Positions 10,151 through 23,727 of a stretch of DNA of 64,000 nucleotides are shown in pieces (position 1 is the first letter of the stretch; every line of letters starts with the position of its first letter). The position numbers and the translations under genes are program-made. The stretch spans positions 120,132,958 through 120,196,957 of the forward strand of contig NC_063161.1 of the NCBI RefSeq assembly GCF_023159225.1. Direction: 5' to 3'. Below the pieces are notes generated by a model that had not been told where the DNA came from, did not search any database, and worked only from the letters and a program-made list of their open reading frames with translations. Source of the DNA: Perognathus longimembris pacificus (lineage: Eukaryota > Chordata > Mammalia > Rodentia > Heteromyidae).

Positions 10151-12445
10151 AAATAAAGAAATAAGAATATCTGTAGAGACCCAGAAGAATGTAAAACTTT
10201 CTGGACACTATTAGCTGGTGGCCCAGGGCTATGTGTCTATGGAACAATGTTCAAGCCAAGACCCAAAGCGGGGGATGAGGCAGTACATACTATACAGCAG
10301 GCAAAAGTCCAAAGGTCCTCATCTGAAACAAGCTTTGATACAAGAGAAGAAGAGGAAGAAAAGTCATGCTGACTAGAGTAAGGTGTATTACACCAGGCTG
10401 TAGAACTAGATGCCTTCAGAATTTCTATCACCACCACTCTTGTGTCTTCATCTCTACAGTCATCCATATCTAGAAAGCTATTCCCATTTCTCTCCATGGA
10501 ATATGGTAAACCAAAGGTGGTCTTCTCTCTGTGTCCAGCTGCATCGAGATATACCTGCCTGGATTCCTACCTGAGATTGAGACCTTCAGCCAACAGCTAA
10601 ACCGGGAAACAAGGCTCTCCTCTGCAGAGCTCATGTGCTCATGTGCTCTGGCTACGGGGAGTTGATGTGTCCCAGCTGGAATAGATTTTCTGCTGATTTC
10701 ACAAATAAGCCAACCATGCAAAATCCTGTGGGAAGCATGCCCAAAGCAGCCAACAAAATCAGATTTGAGGTTTTCACCCAAACTTTAGGTGGTGGTAGCT
10801 ATGAGCCAGACCTGGTGGCTCCAAGGCTGCCCTTGACTATATGTCAGCACACAGAATTCAAGGCAGTCTTGGGAAAAGGGAAGAGTTGTTTAAGCAGCCT
10901 GTTTGAGAGGCTTAAGTCTCACCTGGACATCATACCACGTCCAAAATTCCAGCTTACAAAAGCTGCTGCCTGCTTCTCACTTGAGTCAGGAATAAGCCTC
11001 CCCTTTCACAAGTGAAAAAAAAATGCTCTGAGAAGTAATTGCCTGGTGTAATAGAACCAGAACTGGAAGTCAGACCTGGGTCCTGTACCATAGCCTTTCC
11101 ATGGGTGACCTATTGCCATCAGTGGCAACTCTCTTTGCCTCACCATGTTCTCTTCAAACACATCTTTCTTCCATCCACCCCAGTTTCCTGTCCAACTATT
11201 TGCCACTGCCAACTTTGGCTTCTTCTCTTGTCCTAAAGCATAATCCAAGATCTTCGCCTAACTGAAGGTCAAATGATTAGCTCTGTAATTCCATGTACAA
11301 CCTTAATTTCTCTCTCCCACCTGGATAACATATTCCTAGTTTCTCACAAATGGAATATGGACATCTTTGGGGAACCATTATTTTGCTTACTGCATGCAGT
11401 CTTACCCCAAACAACCATTTCTTGGCAACATCTTTACAGCAGAAGAGATTTACTGCCACATTTGTTAAATCACCACTATCATCACCAACCACCTCCACTG
11501 CCTCCAAACACTCAGCCAGGTGTTTCTGGTTTGAAGTGATTTAATTCTAAAGAATATTTATTAATTATGTAAACACTGTTTGTTCAACGAAGAAACAAAT
11601 AAACAAGAAGTTCCTATATGGGAAGAGCTCTGAAGTTCCATCCATGTCCCTCTCCAACTTAGAGAAAGTTGAATTCCACTTTGGATGGAACCCAAACATG
11701 AAAGGTTCAATTTCAGAGGCAATGGGTACTGAGAAAGTCTCTGCAGGAAAGAAGGAAGCCATTTCTGTGTTAATTAGAACATCCCTTCCATTGACAATCC
11801 ATCCAGTGTTTATAGTTCCATGGCCTCTCTACAGTCTACCAGCATCTCACCTCCTCCTAAATGGGGCCTGCAGCCTGCTGCACAAGTGCCTTCAGCTCAT
11901 TGCTTTACTAATTACATCACACATACCAGAGTCACCAGGGCTTGGCTGAATCTAATTACAACTAAATGCATCTATACGGAGATTTTCAGTACACCCCAAG
12001 AGATGTTTGAAAGATTCCAAACCTTGCAGGGGGGGGGGGGCGGGGGAAGGCTGTAATGGAGTCTAGCTGCATTGTTCACTGGGTCTGGGTTAAAGTAAAC
12101 ATAAGCCAGAGCTCTGTGTATCTGATTCTTCCTGTTGTAAACTCTTTCAGGGGCTGGAGGGCACAGACTGTGCTTTCCAGATTGAAAGAGTTCCCTCAGA
12201 GAATTCTGTGGCCAGAGAACAAATACCTCAGCCCTTTGAATACCAAGGGGAAAAAAAATGCAAGACTCTCAACCTGCCCTGCTATTTTACAAATCTTTAC
12301 CAAATATTACTATCAAGGACATAATTTGGGGAAAATAAAGATGAGTGAAATGGTCTCAGGACAGGCCACAATTTGAAAGATTTCAAGCAGCCTTTTATCG
12401 GATTTCACTTTAAACAAGTATGCTTTGGATGATCAAAAAGAAAAG
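10151..12445. other. intergenic, nothing recognised
   Basis: The longest open frame here (10635-11015) has no recognisable domain and no codon bias visible to me. A G12 run with trailing CGGGGG lies at 12029-12046. No exon or RNA gene seen. Confidence 0.6.
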
Positions 12446-12446
12446 A

Positions 12447-12478
12447 GTAGATAGATAGATAAATAGATAGATAGATAG
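12447..12478 (+). repeat. (GATA)n microsatellite, interrupted
   Basis: An imperfect run of tagatagata units with one aata interruption, about 32 bp long. Confidence 0.85.
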
Positions 12479-13039
12479 GTACACATATACACGCATGCAC
12501 ATACAGAGAGAGGAGGGTAAAGAGAAATTATTTAACAACCATTGCATGCAGAAGTTGATTCACCTTTTACTTTCATGCACTAAAATTTATTTATTTATTT
12601 GCTTTTTTTCCTCTGGAGTACTTGCTTTCTTACACGTTTTCAGTTGTGGTTTGTTTATAAGTCAGCACACTTCTTGGGCAAAGGAACATATTAAAGATGT
12701 TTAAGTTTCAGCCATAGAATAATTCACCCAATGCCAATAAACAGTACCTTATCAGTATTGTATGGTTTGGGGGTTGTGGCCATCTCCCTGCCATATTCAG
12801 GGCACTTTTCCCCTGAGTGATCTCTGAGTAGTGTGGCCATTACTTTACTGAAAATATTGCACATGTTTATAAAAAAATTGCTCAGTAATGTTCAGTAGAC
12901 CTTTAAAAGAGTTTATTTGTGTTTCCATTTCAGGATGCTTTCTGCTCACAGTAACGAGAGGGAACCTAGTTTCTCTTTTGTCATTAAGGAACCACATCTT
13001 GTACCTGAGTTATGTGAGTGATCCAACAAGTATTAACCG

Positions 13040-14360
13040 TGGGCCCAATATGCCCTGAGACAGTTCCAGCTACTGAGACTATTTCAAAGAACAAATCATG
13101 TCCTTGTTCATACAGAGTTTGCATTTTCGTAAGATTTGTGTATATGTGGAGGGAGGGGCAAACAAATCTACAGGTGGATTTTAGATAGTGGTAGATTTAA
13201 TGAAGAAAATAAACCAGAGAGGATATGACCAAAAGTAAGGGTTCCAGAAATAGTCTGGAGACTATGGAGATGATTAGCAATGGAGCTGAGCTCCGCTTGG
13301 TGAGAAGGAACTGCATGTGCAAAGACTGGGGGAAAGCAAAGGCAGCAGCAGAAAGACAGAGAGGTTATTGGGGCTTATGCCAGAATAAGCCAGGGGTAGT
13401 AACCAGGGGAATTAAAGGAGAGAAAAGAGACAGATTTTACAAGATATGATAAGGAGATGAAATTATATTTGAACTGTGATGGGAAACTATGAAAGGGCTT
13501 AATAAAGCAAGTGACATGATCTGATTTTACCCTTTTAAAAGATCCTGCCAGTTACTGTGTGAAGAATGCATTCTAATGGAAAAAAGAATAGACATTGGAT
13601 TAACGCTTGAGGATTATTATGAGCACTTAAGCAAAAAGTAAGTAAGGCTTGGACTAGGATTACAGTGTGTAGTGGAGGTGGTAGGAAATAGTTGGATGTA
13701 TTTGGGAGGTAAAGCCAATGGTCCTTGCCAGTGTGGTGTAAGGGATGGGAAAGAGTGGAATTGAGGGCAGCTCCAGAGCCATTGGCTGAGATAGATAATG
13801 GTGTGGGTAGGGGTCAGCTGAAGGCAGCCACAGACTTAGAGGAACAGGAAATCAGAGGTTCGCTTGAACTTGGGCAGAGGGTGTCTTGGCCTGAATTTGT
13901 ATATACAAAATTGGTATTTGCATATACTTTCTCAGTGGACAGATTAGGATGAGTTTAAAGGCCATGGGGCAAAACCAGAGGGTAGACAAAGAGTAACTTC
14001 ACTTGATACATTAGTGGCCCTTACTAAATTCATGTTCCCGGAAGCTGCTTAACTGGTCTACTCCTTATCAAACTTTGAGCATGGGGCCTGATCTGGAGGA
14101 GTTCATGACCTAAGGAGGGAAGGAAAGATGGGCAGATGGTTACCAAACAATATGTTGTGTGTTATCAATAATGAAAGTATAAGCTGGGCAGTGTGGGAAA
14201 GCAGAGAATATGACTAATAGCCTGAGTCATGAGGAAGAATCCATAATGAGAATGGCATTTGAGAAGGGGCATGAGGATAAGGAGAAGGCTCCCACATAGA
14301 AGAAAGGAGAACATATGCAAAGGCATAGCAGGAAAGTTCCAGAAAGCAGAAGTATGTATC
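13040..14360 (+). repeat. diverged L2-type LINE fragments
   Basis: Blocks such as gagacagttccagctactga and tcatgtccttgttcatacag, a gtgcaaagactgggggaaag segment and a later atatgcaaaggcatagcag segment follow the order of the L2 3' region. They are strongly degraded and separated by unrecognised sequence. No coding potential. Confidence 0.5.
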
Positions 14361-14721
14361 ATGCAAAAGCTGGGCCCCTCTATGGAAAGACATACACACA
14401 AATTCCTGTTCAAGTCAGCCACAAGATAAGGACTTCCTTATCTTCCTCCAGGGTCTACAGCTACATGCCTAAGCAATTAAAGAGAAAGGCTTGGCCAGTT
14501 TCATCTTGCCTGGAAGTTGTTATCAATATTAGCACATGACATGATCATATATTGACAGGTAAAAATTAAAAACCTAATCAGGATAATATTAAAATAGTAA
14601 GAAAACTGATGAGACAGTTCTATTAAAATTAGTACTAAATAGAATTTTAAACCAAAACTTAAATTGGGACAAAATCAGTTGGAAAATCTAGTAGAAAGAT
14701 TCCATTTATAATAATACTCTA

Positions 14722-14938
14722 GGGCTGGGGATATGGCCTAGTGGCTAGAGTGCCTGCCTCGTATTCATGAGGCCCTGGGTTCAATTCCCCAGCACCACAT
14801 ATACAGGAAATGGCCAGAAGTGGTGCTGTGGCTCAAGTGGCAGAGTGCTAGCCTTGAGCAAAAAGAAGCCAGGGACAGTGCTCAGGCCCTGAGTCCAAGC
14901 CCCAGGACTGGCCAAAAATAAATAAATAAATAAATAAA
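14722..14938 (+). mobile_element. dimeric ID-type SINE with 11-bp TSD
   Basis: The direct repeat ataatactcta at 14711-14721 and 14939-14949 flanks a full-length copy (ggctggggatatggcctagt ... ggactggccaaaaat) with an AAAT-repeat tail. The right TSD copy runs straight into an L1 3' UTR segment, so the SINE sits at that L1's 5' truncation point. Confidence 0.92.
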
Positions 14939-14944
14939 ATAATA

Positions 14945-15536
14945 CTCTAAGTGAAGTGAGCCAGACCCAAAGAAACATGGACTCTATGGTCTCCCTAATT
15001 GGGAATAATTAGTACAGGTTTAGGCAATTCATAACAGAGCATCAAAAGGCCCAATAGCTATACCCTTATGAACACATAAGATGATGCTAAGAGAAATGAA
15101 CTCCATGTTGTGGAAACAATTGTTATATCACAGTTGTAACTACTTTCAACGTCCTATGTTTATCTGTAGCTTTTATTATTGATGATGTTCTTGTATCACC
15201 TTTCTGTGGTTGTACTTACACTATCGCTGTAATCTTATCTGAGTATATTGGAAACAGTGTTTATGGGTATTGGAAGTAGGAAATTCAAAGGGAATACCAA
15301 ATTTGAGAGACACAGGGTAAAAAAAAGAGAAACAACTACAAAAGCAATACAGGCAAAACTGTTTGGTGTAAGTGAACTGAACACCTGGGGGGGGGAGAGA
15401 AAGGGGGGGAGGGAGGGGAGTATGAGGGACAAGGTAACAAAGAGTACAAGAAATGTATCCAATGCCTAACGTATGAAACTGTAACCTCTATGTACATCAA
15501 TTTTATAATAAAAACTTAAAAAAATAAAATAAAATA
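14945..15536 (+). mobile_element. 5'-truncated L1 3' UTR
   Basis: Begins near aagtgaagtgagccagaccc, just past the ORF2 stop. It runs through the full 3' UTR, including a G-rich purine tract at 15388-15420, to tttataataaaaacttaaaa and an A-rich tail. The integration motif occupied elsewhere (aaaactgtttggtg) is intact and unoccupied at 15355-15368. Confidence 0.88.
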
Positions 15537-15664
15537 ACTAGGAATCTAAGAAACATTTCTTCGGTGAGAAAATTGACAACTCCTTATGAAGCAAACAACT
15601 CAGATGTGGAAAATATATAGTAGCTAGAATATCTAGAAAAAGTCCGAGAAAGAAAGGCCGACAG

Positions 15665-15894
15665 GGCTGGGGATATGGCCTAGTGGCAAGAGTGCTTGCC
15701 TCGTATATGTGAGGCCCTGGGTTCAATTCCCCAGCACCACATATACAGAAAATGGCCAGAAGTGATGCTGTGGCTCAAGTGGCAGAGTGCTAGCCTTGAG
15801 CAAAAAGAAGCCAGGGACAGTGCTCAGGCCCTGAGTCCAAGCCCCAGGACTGGCCAAAAAATAATTAATTAATTAATTAATTAATTTTAAAAAA
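15665..15894 (+). mobile_element. dimeric ID-type SINE with ~15-bp TSD
   Basis: The direct repeat agaaaggccgacagg at 15651-15665 and 15895-15909 brackets a full-length copy. The last base of the left repeat may belong to the SINE. The tail has become an (AATT)n tract at about 15862-15886. Confidence 0.92.
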
Positions 15895-16984
15895 AGAAAG
15901 GCCGACAGGTTGTACCAGCTACTATAATATAGTTAGAGTAAGGAAAACATTATGGAACAGATTTAAAATTAAAAATTTAAAGGCTCTAAAACGTTTGAGA
16001 ATATACAAGATGATAAAGGTGGCATTTCATATCAGTGTGTAAAATCACTTGACAAATGGTGTTGAAACACATATGCAGAAACACAAAGCTGGATTTCTTT
16101 GTAAATTCTAAATGGAAATTAGTCACTAGAAAAAAGAAACCATGAAAGAAATTATTTTGTAATCCTAGAAATGCAAAAACACACATGTGAAAAAAATCAC
16201 AGAAATAAAATCAGTACCATTAAATAAATGTTTAAGAAGTTATATATAACACACACACAGACACACACCCCAAAATCAAAAGGTAGATACTAAGGAAACT
16301 ATCTGTAATCTATGTTACAACTAATTCTATAAAAATATTCAAACATGTATATTAGAAAAAGACAAAAAGTATAATAGGAATACAGCATAGGACCTGAATA
16401 TTCAGTATGTCCCTAACCCACATTCTAGAAACATTAAAACTTGAAACATTTTTAAAGCCTAGTAAAGTAAACAAACCACAAATGAGCAAATATGAAATAT
16501 TTTATTAAAGTACTGCTTGTTTCTGGGACTAAATATCACACTGATATCATTTCTGGGATTACAAATTGATGCAACCTCAATGGGGGGAGAATTGAGCACA
16601 TAAAAAATGTATAGTAAGACACCCTTCAACCCTGCTATTCTGAAAATGTATCTTAGGCACAAAAATCATGTTTATATGTATATATAAATTCTTACACCAT
16701 TCTTTCTATTAGCAAAGGATTGGAAATAAACCTAAATGATCGTTAAGGACTGACCTGATAGATATTGCAAACATTTCTTTATGATTTCACAAGAAGTTTT
16801 TCAAAGAAGATATACTTTCCTGCTACGAGCTAATCCCAAAACTAGTGTTAAAATGTTGAGAATATGAAAAGTAATCTAACATTCCTCAAGAAATACATAT
16901 ATTTATGTTTGTATCTATAAGATGTCAGTAACAATGGCTACCCTTGGGGTGCGGGGGTAGATAGGATAGCTGAAATGTAAAAAT

Positions 16985-17207
16985 GGGATGGGAGCCAAGC
17001 TCCAGGGCACATGCCTGTAGTCGTAGCTACACAGGAGGCTGAGGATTGTGGTTTGACGCCAGCCTGGGCAGAAGAGTCAAGGAAACTCCATCTCCAATTA
17101 ACCAGTAAAAATCTAGGCTGAGGCATGGCTTGATGGGCAGAGAAACAAAAAAGCCAAACAAGCACAAGTACCCCTGAGTTCAAAGCCTAGTACCAGGAGG
17201 GGGAAAA
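16985..17207 (+). mobile_element. B1-ID composite SINE
   Basis: A 7SL/B1-like left part (cacatgcctgtagtcgtagc, aggaggctgaggattg) is joined by tccatctccaattaaccagt to a diverged ID-like right part ending in gttcaaagcctagtaccag. It is an older copy without a clear TSD. Confidence 0.8.
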
Positions 17208-18155
17208 ATAAGAAAGGAGACTTACCTTTCACCTATAACCCCTCACTACTCCAAGTTTTGAACGATTTGCATGCATTTTCTATTAACCACCAAGTAAGGA
17301 ATAGGAAGAAGACATCATCACTACTTTATGAATCTGATGGTAATTGAAAAACAAAATACTTCTTGAGGAATTATGAGCATTAGAATATTTTTTACACTTA
17401 ACAGAGTGCCTGGCTCATTTTAGGTGTCCAATAAATGCTAGCTATTATTACCCACAGATTATATAACAGATTCATACATCATTGAGTGAAGTGGGAGATT
17501 TGATTTTGCAGGTTTAACTAGAGTGGAGTGAATTCTCCGGTTACTCTCCTTTTGTTGCAGGGCCAGATGGCTGTGTCTGGGAAGGGCCAGCTGTGAGTCC
17601 CGAGGGTGCTGTGAGGTGAGAGCTAGGGCTGGACTTGGAGCGAGGTTTTCTACCTCAGTCAAGGTCCAGTGAATATCTGGCCCAGAATGCACTTTTCTTC
17701 TTGGCCAATGGATTTTGTAGTAAACACCTGACCAGCCCCTCACCACTTAAAAATGCCTTCTTATCCAGAAGGATGTGTTTCTTCACTTTGACCACAGATG
17801 ACTGGATAAAGTGTAGCCCTACCTAGCCAACGTATGAGCCCATCTGATTTTCTTATTTTGGAACTTAGAACTTGAAATTAGAGAAAATCTGGCCATCTTT
17901 CAGAGGGCTAAAAGAAAAATACACACATGTAAGAACTATAAATTACAGCAGCAGGAAAAACCAAGCAACCCCCCCCCCGCTGCCTATATGAATAAAGACC
18001 AGTGGATAACAGGGGCTTTCAGATTCTGCATCCCATCTCCCCTGAAGGGACAGTCATACTTCATATTTGGTGGTATATCTCTTGATTATCCTAGAATTGA
18101 CATCCCACTCCATTTGGTTTTCTTTTTATAAATCAGGTTATTGTGATTTCTAGTT
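17208..18155. other. intergenic; MIR 3' fragment only
   Basis: tgcctggctcattttaggtg followed by tccaataaatgctagctatt at 17405-17450 is the sense 3' end of a MIR. A C10 run lies at 17969-17978. No gene seen. Confidence 0.6.
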
Positions 18156-18250
18156 TGGTTATTTATTTATTTATTTATTGTCAAAGTAATATATGGAGGG
18201 GTTGCAATTTCATATGTAAGGCAGTGAGTACATTCTTCCCTCTGTCTTGT
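18156..18250 (-). mobile_element. L1 3' end fragment
   Basis: An (ATTT)n tract then ttgtcaaagtaatatatgga and caatttcatatgtaaggcag match the reverse complement of the last ~90 bp of the L1 3' UTRs elsewhere in this window. It is severely truncated. Confidence 0.75.
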
Positions 18251-18502
18251 GTTTGTATATGGGCTCTCAGGGTTTCCCCATAAACTTTGCAAGTTACAAT
18301 AGATTCTTTCTGTCCTGTATCTTCACAGTCCCCAAATAGATACTTTCCTTTAAAAACCAACCACTTTCTATGAAAGACTTAACATACAAGGATAGATTCA
18401 ACAAACATGACTCACCATGGCTATTTCTTTTCTCTCTTCCTGTTTTTTGGCTTTTAACTCAGGTGTCAGACCATGCCAGTTCAGTCTGTGTTCCCTCTCT
18501 CT

Positions 18503-18604
18503 TCTTTCCTTCCTTCCTTCCTTCCTTCCTTCCTTCCTTCCTTCCTTCCTTCCTTCCTTCCTTCCTTCCTTCCCTCCTTCCCTCCTTCCTTCCTCTCTTC
18601 CTTT
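18503..18604 (+). repeat. (TTCC)n microsatellite
   Basis: About 100 bp of CCTT units, decaying at the right end into CCCT and CTCTT variants. It creates spurious Ser/Leu/Pro-rich reading frames in three phases, which are not genes. Confidence 0.97.
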
Positions 18605-19164
18605 CTTCTTCTTCCTTCAATGGTTCTTCCTCCTCTTCCTCCCCCTCATTCTCTCCTGCCTTCTCTGTCTGCCAGCTCTGTAAAATCCCTGACCCGATTC
18701 CTCTGACCCACTTCTTCTAGATCCTAGAACTCTGGCCCTCACAGCTATCACTGGGGGCCTTCTCTAGCACTGGGGCGCAACCCACCCTATACCCCAATGT
18801 CAGCACATCATTCCTCTTTCAAGATCCTCATTTTGAGTAGGATAGTCTATTTAAGTATTATGAGATCTTGAGGTTTTTTTCACATATCCATTTCTCCTAG
18901 GGCCTGGCTTTGGATTATTTTGCCACAGCAATTTTTCCACATATGAAGTACAACTGAGTAAAGATGCTGCTCCTCCAGACAAGGCCCAGGAAGAACACTC
19001 TGATTTTAATGGTAGGAAGATAGAAGAGAGATATTTTCTTTTAAAATAGGAAAGTAGATGACTGTTGGCAGATGCTGGGATCAAGAGAGACCAGACAGAA
19101 GTGTAACTAAGAGTTAGTAGAATAATTTACCCTGAGCACATTTTCCAAAGGCCTTTTAAATATG

Positions 19165-19402
19165 TTTTTGTGTAAATGCCAGAACTATGCTTGAACGCAG
19201 GGCCTTTTGCTCTCGTTGGTCTTTTTTCACTCAAGACTGGCACTTTGCCACTTGGGCCATACCTCTACTTTCAGCTTTTTGCTGGTTAATTGGAGATAAA
19301 AGTCTCACAGACGTTTCTGTGTGGGCTAGCTTCAAACCACCATCTTCTGATCTCAGCCCCCTAAGTAGCTGGGATTACAGGCATGAGCCACCGGCACAGT
19401 AA
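19165..19402 (-). mobile_element. B1-ID composite SINE
   Basis: Read in reverse complement, the right ID-like part (tcactcaagactggcactt) comes first. It is followed by the linker ggttaattggagataaaagt and the B1 unit ending gggattacaggcatgagcca near 19390. Full-length but diverged. Confidence 0.85.
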
Positions 19403-22400
19403 TTTTTAATACCTTTGTTGACATAACTGCTAAGAATAAGCCAGATACTTGAGGAAAAAGTTCCCACTCCTTACCCATGGAAGGATGGTAAGGAAGTGTG
19501 CTATGGATGGTGTCAGGGAGCTGTGATCAGGCCACAGGGAGATTACTGACGGAGCACCTGGGGGAGCCAGCCCCTTGTCCATTCCCCAGATCAAGCAAAT
19601 CTTCATACACTACAGGCTGCATTGAGCACTGCCTCACCATGGGCCTCTTTGCTCCTCTGTGGCCTTTGGCCAAGTAGGGCTGCCAGCAGCAGCAAAAGTG
19701 GAGGAGAAACCAGTTGCCCTTCCTGTGTTTCCAGAATCCTCACCGAGGCCCTTCTGGTACAAACTTAGGAGTTGGAATTTCCTGCTCCTTAGCAAGCTGA
19801 GAGATTAGACTGTGGTTAGATTGAAAGAAAACAAACAAAAGTACTTATTTCTTTTTTGCACATGAAATGTGAACTCAGGTTCATGTTCATTTGATTTGTT
19901 TAATGCCTGCCTTTTCCAAGTCCGTGACAGCCAAGACGATCTGCCTGGACTCATGGCCCAATGCATAGCAAGTGTTCAGTCAATATTTGCCAAGCTGAGT
20001 GAATGGGTAGTTTTGGAAGTCAAATCTTAGAACAGCATGACTCTATTTCCTGCAGCCATACCATGTAAGCAATCCCTCTGGGAGACAGCCATTGGTCCTG
20101 ACTATCCACCATATCCTGCTGACACTGAGCTCATGCTGCAAAATCACTAGGGCAGCTCTGTCCAGGCAGGCATTCTCTCTGTGGTGAGGACTAGCTCCGA
20201 AGCTGCCTAGCATCTCAGGGCTCCTTGCCCATCTTTTGAATTTTCAACTGCCCCAAGCTATTGTGAATGTGCTCTATGTTTATATTCCAACCAGCCTGAA
20301 GTTGGACCTTGCAAAAATGCAAGTTGGAAAGTTAATTCATTTCTTTTTGTCTAGGTAATTGCAATTTCATCCTAATCCTCTCTCATCAAAGACATTTCTA
20401 CAATTCAGGGAGTTATCTTTTACAAGAGACCCTTCAAGGTGATTTCATAACAACACTTGCCATGAGTCACATTTTCCCTGTAGTCATCTACTCTTCAGCC
20501 TGGGAGAATGAGGCTTCAAGTACAGAAGAGAGAAAGCATTTGGCTGGGCTCAGAATCTACTTACACGTACTCAGCTCAACGTACACCTTCAAAGACAAAA
20601 GAAAAATGTAATGAGCACTGGTAACAAAAGTGCTAAACAGGATCTTCTGGAGCAAATCTATTTTTGTTTGTTTGCTTTATGATAAGCTATGTTCATTCAT
20701 CCAGTGTTTTGAAACTTCTAGGAATACTTATGAATATAATAGCTATAGACAGAGGAAATTTAATATGGGGATCAATTATTAACCCAACAATTGGCTGAAT
20801 TCCCTACTGTGAATTAAACATTGGGCTGGGGGCTTGGCTAAAATACCCAGGTCATCTGGTAACTGGCTTCACCAATCTAGGTTGTAATAGGACAGATGTC
20901 ATATTAACAGGAAGGTTCTAGGTGGGTAACAGGACAGAAGATGGTAAACAAACAAGGAAGGTTCTTTCTTCTCTTGCTCTGTCTTTCCATATCTCTGTTT
21001 CTTTCTAATGGAAAACCATACATTCATGCCATATATTTCTTTCTACTTCATCTACATAATAAGAATAATGGAGACAAATCTTCGTTATGTAACCAATTTC
21101 CATCTTGTTGCACTAAGACATGGTGGCACATGTGCATGCTTCACTGTTTATAATGTTCACCTCACCCTAGAGCTCATCAAGGGGCAAAAGACATTGGCTG
21201 GACTGTGGCCCAGTTTTCAGGGAGTGTGGGTATGAAAGCCCAGCAGGCTGTTCCATGGGGAAGGCTGTTACACTCCCAAGGGTGAGGCCCCTCCCATGGC
21301 CACACTGCCATCAGCCTCAGCCCAGGAGGGAGAGGAGCTGAAGAAGAAAGAGCTTACTAGAAAATATTTCTGAATGGTCATCCTAAAATTTAAACAAAAT
21401 AATATGTGTACAAAACACATTTTTGCATCAACACTGAGCCACTAGGACAAGAGGACATTTTTGCCAAGTGACACTAACTCTACCTCCAGCTTCAATTCTC
21501 TGGGCATGCTAGCACTGGTGTTACTTGCTGTAGGCAGATTCCCCCACCTACTTCTAAAAACCCACAATGGCTACTCCTAACAGAGTTATTAGTGTCTCTT
21601 TCATCTGGATTTCCAAAATAAAGAACACTATAATTGACAGGTATCAACAGGTTAACAGGTTTGTCTCAACAGTGAGGGCTGCATTTTCCGTGCAAACTTT
21701 CCCCAGCCAGTATGAAAGACCCATGATCAGTGATGATTCATGATCAGAGCAAAGCTAAGAGGTGCCAAAACACTGGAGAGTTCAGATCAAATTAAAGGAA
21801 TCAAGTTTACATGGTGACTGGAAAAAGAAATGCTCTTCTTATTCATGTGTGAAATGGTCATTTAAAATATAAAATTACTTAGGAACCTTGAACCCATGGT
21901 AAGATAAAATGGAACAGAAATGAATTAAATGGTCCAAGCCTTTTAAGTTAACACCCTGGAGAGTAAAACAAAGAGCCACAACAGCTGCCTCTGTTTTGTG
22001 AATGGATTTTTCCACCAGCAAGTGAATGTCTTCGGTTGGAGCCAATCCTTTGCCCTAACAGAGAATGTAAGCTATCAACAGAGACTCCTTACATCAAGGA
22101 GAGAGTCCTGAGCAAAGGAGAATATTCGAAACAAGGATTCTTACAGCAGTGAAGGTATATCTGGCCTCTGAGACTCCTGGGAACCATGTATTCCTTACAA
22201 GGAGGGATACTACTCTTCCTTGCTCCTTAGCAAAAGAGAATTGGGTAACTGCCTCTCTGATGACCTTTGTATGAGCTAGAGTTCCCACTGGAATTTTCAA
22301 ATGCTTACCATGCACTTTCAGGAAATTGACAAAAGCTTAAGCAGAGGTTGACACAAAGGTTTTTGGCAAAGCTCAGATCACTAAGTGTGGACATCAGCAT

Positions 22401-23696
22401 GGGTATACCATGGCTAAGAATCACTGGATTATTTACACAGCTGCTTTTCTTCACCAAAATATGTGGGTCACTATACCTTCTGTTTTCCAGTTGAATAATG
22501 CACGAAAATACTAAATCAAGATGTTTTATTTTGAGCCCTACTAGCTCCAGATAAAAGAGACATGTGGGAAATGACTACCCTGGTGTGGGTATGAAGAAGT
22601 GCTTGGAGCCAGGGATGTGGGTCCCAAGGCCAATCTCTAAAGTTAATGGGAATGGGAAAACCAAAGTAGAATTTTACTATGAGATGGAGGTGTGGGACCC
22701 CAAGTAGAAGCCCAAGTAGCACAAAGGTAGATATAGAGCCAGGCCGTGACAAAGGAAGAAAGGGCAGTCTTGGTTTTAATGCCAGAAGGAATCTAATTTT
22801 CTATATTGCCCACCTAGTGAGACTATCACAGAGGCCAGCCTTTGCTCTTGGGATAACCCTTCCCTCGGCTTATTGGGTGGCTACTGTTTGCCAGTAGCCA
22901 GATTAAAAGCATTGTTGGCATTTAGATCAACAAACAAGAATGTATATTATTGAACATCAGGTATTAAGATAAAAAAAGCCTGGACATTGAAGCAATAGAT
23001 TGAATGGAGCCAAAATCCAGGTGGCCACTGTACTTTAACTACCACAGAGGTATTTTGAATTATCAAAGCTTTGGGCTTAAAGCCTTTGTTCATACTTAGG
23101 CTAACTCTCTCATGACCTTTGTCAGGAAGTAGTGCTACCAGATGTTAGAGATTTACCTGTGTTAGGTTTTTCACATATGCAAGACTTGTTATTTAGCTTT
23201 AACTTGGTAAATATTTATCTCATGAGGGCTTCCTGTCCAAATCTTCCTTCCACTCTTGTTAAATGGTTTTCTGAAAGAATGATTTCAGAATTTCAAAACA
23301 GAACCTAAAGCCTGGTGAGCCATAGCAGTTACATCAATGTGCTGTTTAATAGTCTACTCCACTTGCCCCCCAAACAGCCTGCTTGCTCTCACCCAACCAT
23401 GCTTTTTGGGAAAACGATGATGGATGATGTTTGAGGACCTTGCTTGAACAAACCTGAGTCACCCAATACAATTTTTAAAATATTGAACAACTATCACCTT
23501 GATAAATCATGTTGCATCTTCCTTCCTAGGTCACACATGTTAAAGCTTGCACCCCCAGGTTGCTTAGCGCACCCAAGAAATGAAAGAGCTTGGTGTTAGT
23601 TGGGTATTAGAAGCTTGAGAAAGTGCTGGTGCCTGGAACCCACCACAGAAGATTCCAGTTTCATTGTTCTGGAGTAGAGAAATACTGTTCTGTTTC

Positions 23697-23698
<2 letters not shown>
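19403..23698. other. intergenic, no gene recognised
   Basis: 4.3 kb of mostly unique-looking sequence. A short MIR-type 3' end is possible at 19945-20010 (gcatagcaagtgttcagtca). Reading frames are short and lack recognisable domains. Confidence 0.6.

Positions 23699-23699
<1 letters not shown>

Positions 23700-23727
<28 letters not shown>
23700..23727. repeat. (TA)n microsatellite at an L1 3' end
   Basis: A perfect 28-bp TA tract occupies the position where the poly(A) tail of the adjacent minus-strand L1 would be. It probably grew from that tail or the target site. Confidence 0.9.

Larger units (their letters stand above)
14560..16930 (+). repeat. ancient L1M ORF2 fossil, interrupted by later insertions
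   Basis: In sense orientation the sequence follows degraded L1 ORF2: the ggcatttcatatcagtgtgt block, ttgacaaatggtgttgaaac, then tctattagcaaaggattgga and ataaacctaaatgatcg. It is split by a younger L1 3' end (14950-15536) and by two dimeric SINEs. Stops occur in all frames. Confidence 0.6.

Noticed and set aside
10635..11015. 126-codon plus-strand open frame
   Set aside because: No recognisable domain, splice context or homologue. A similar-length frame occupies the opposite strand. Consistent with chance.
18370..18720. Ser/Leu/Phe-rich frames in all three phases
   Set aside because: Produced by the (TTCC)n microsatellite.
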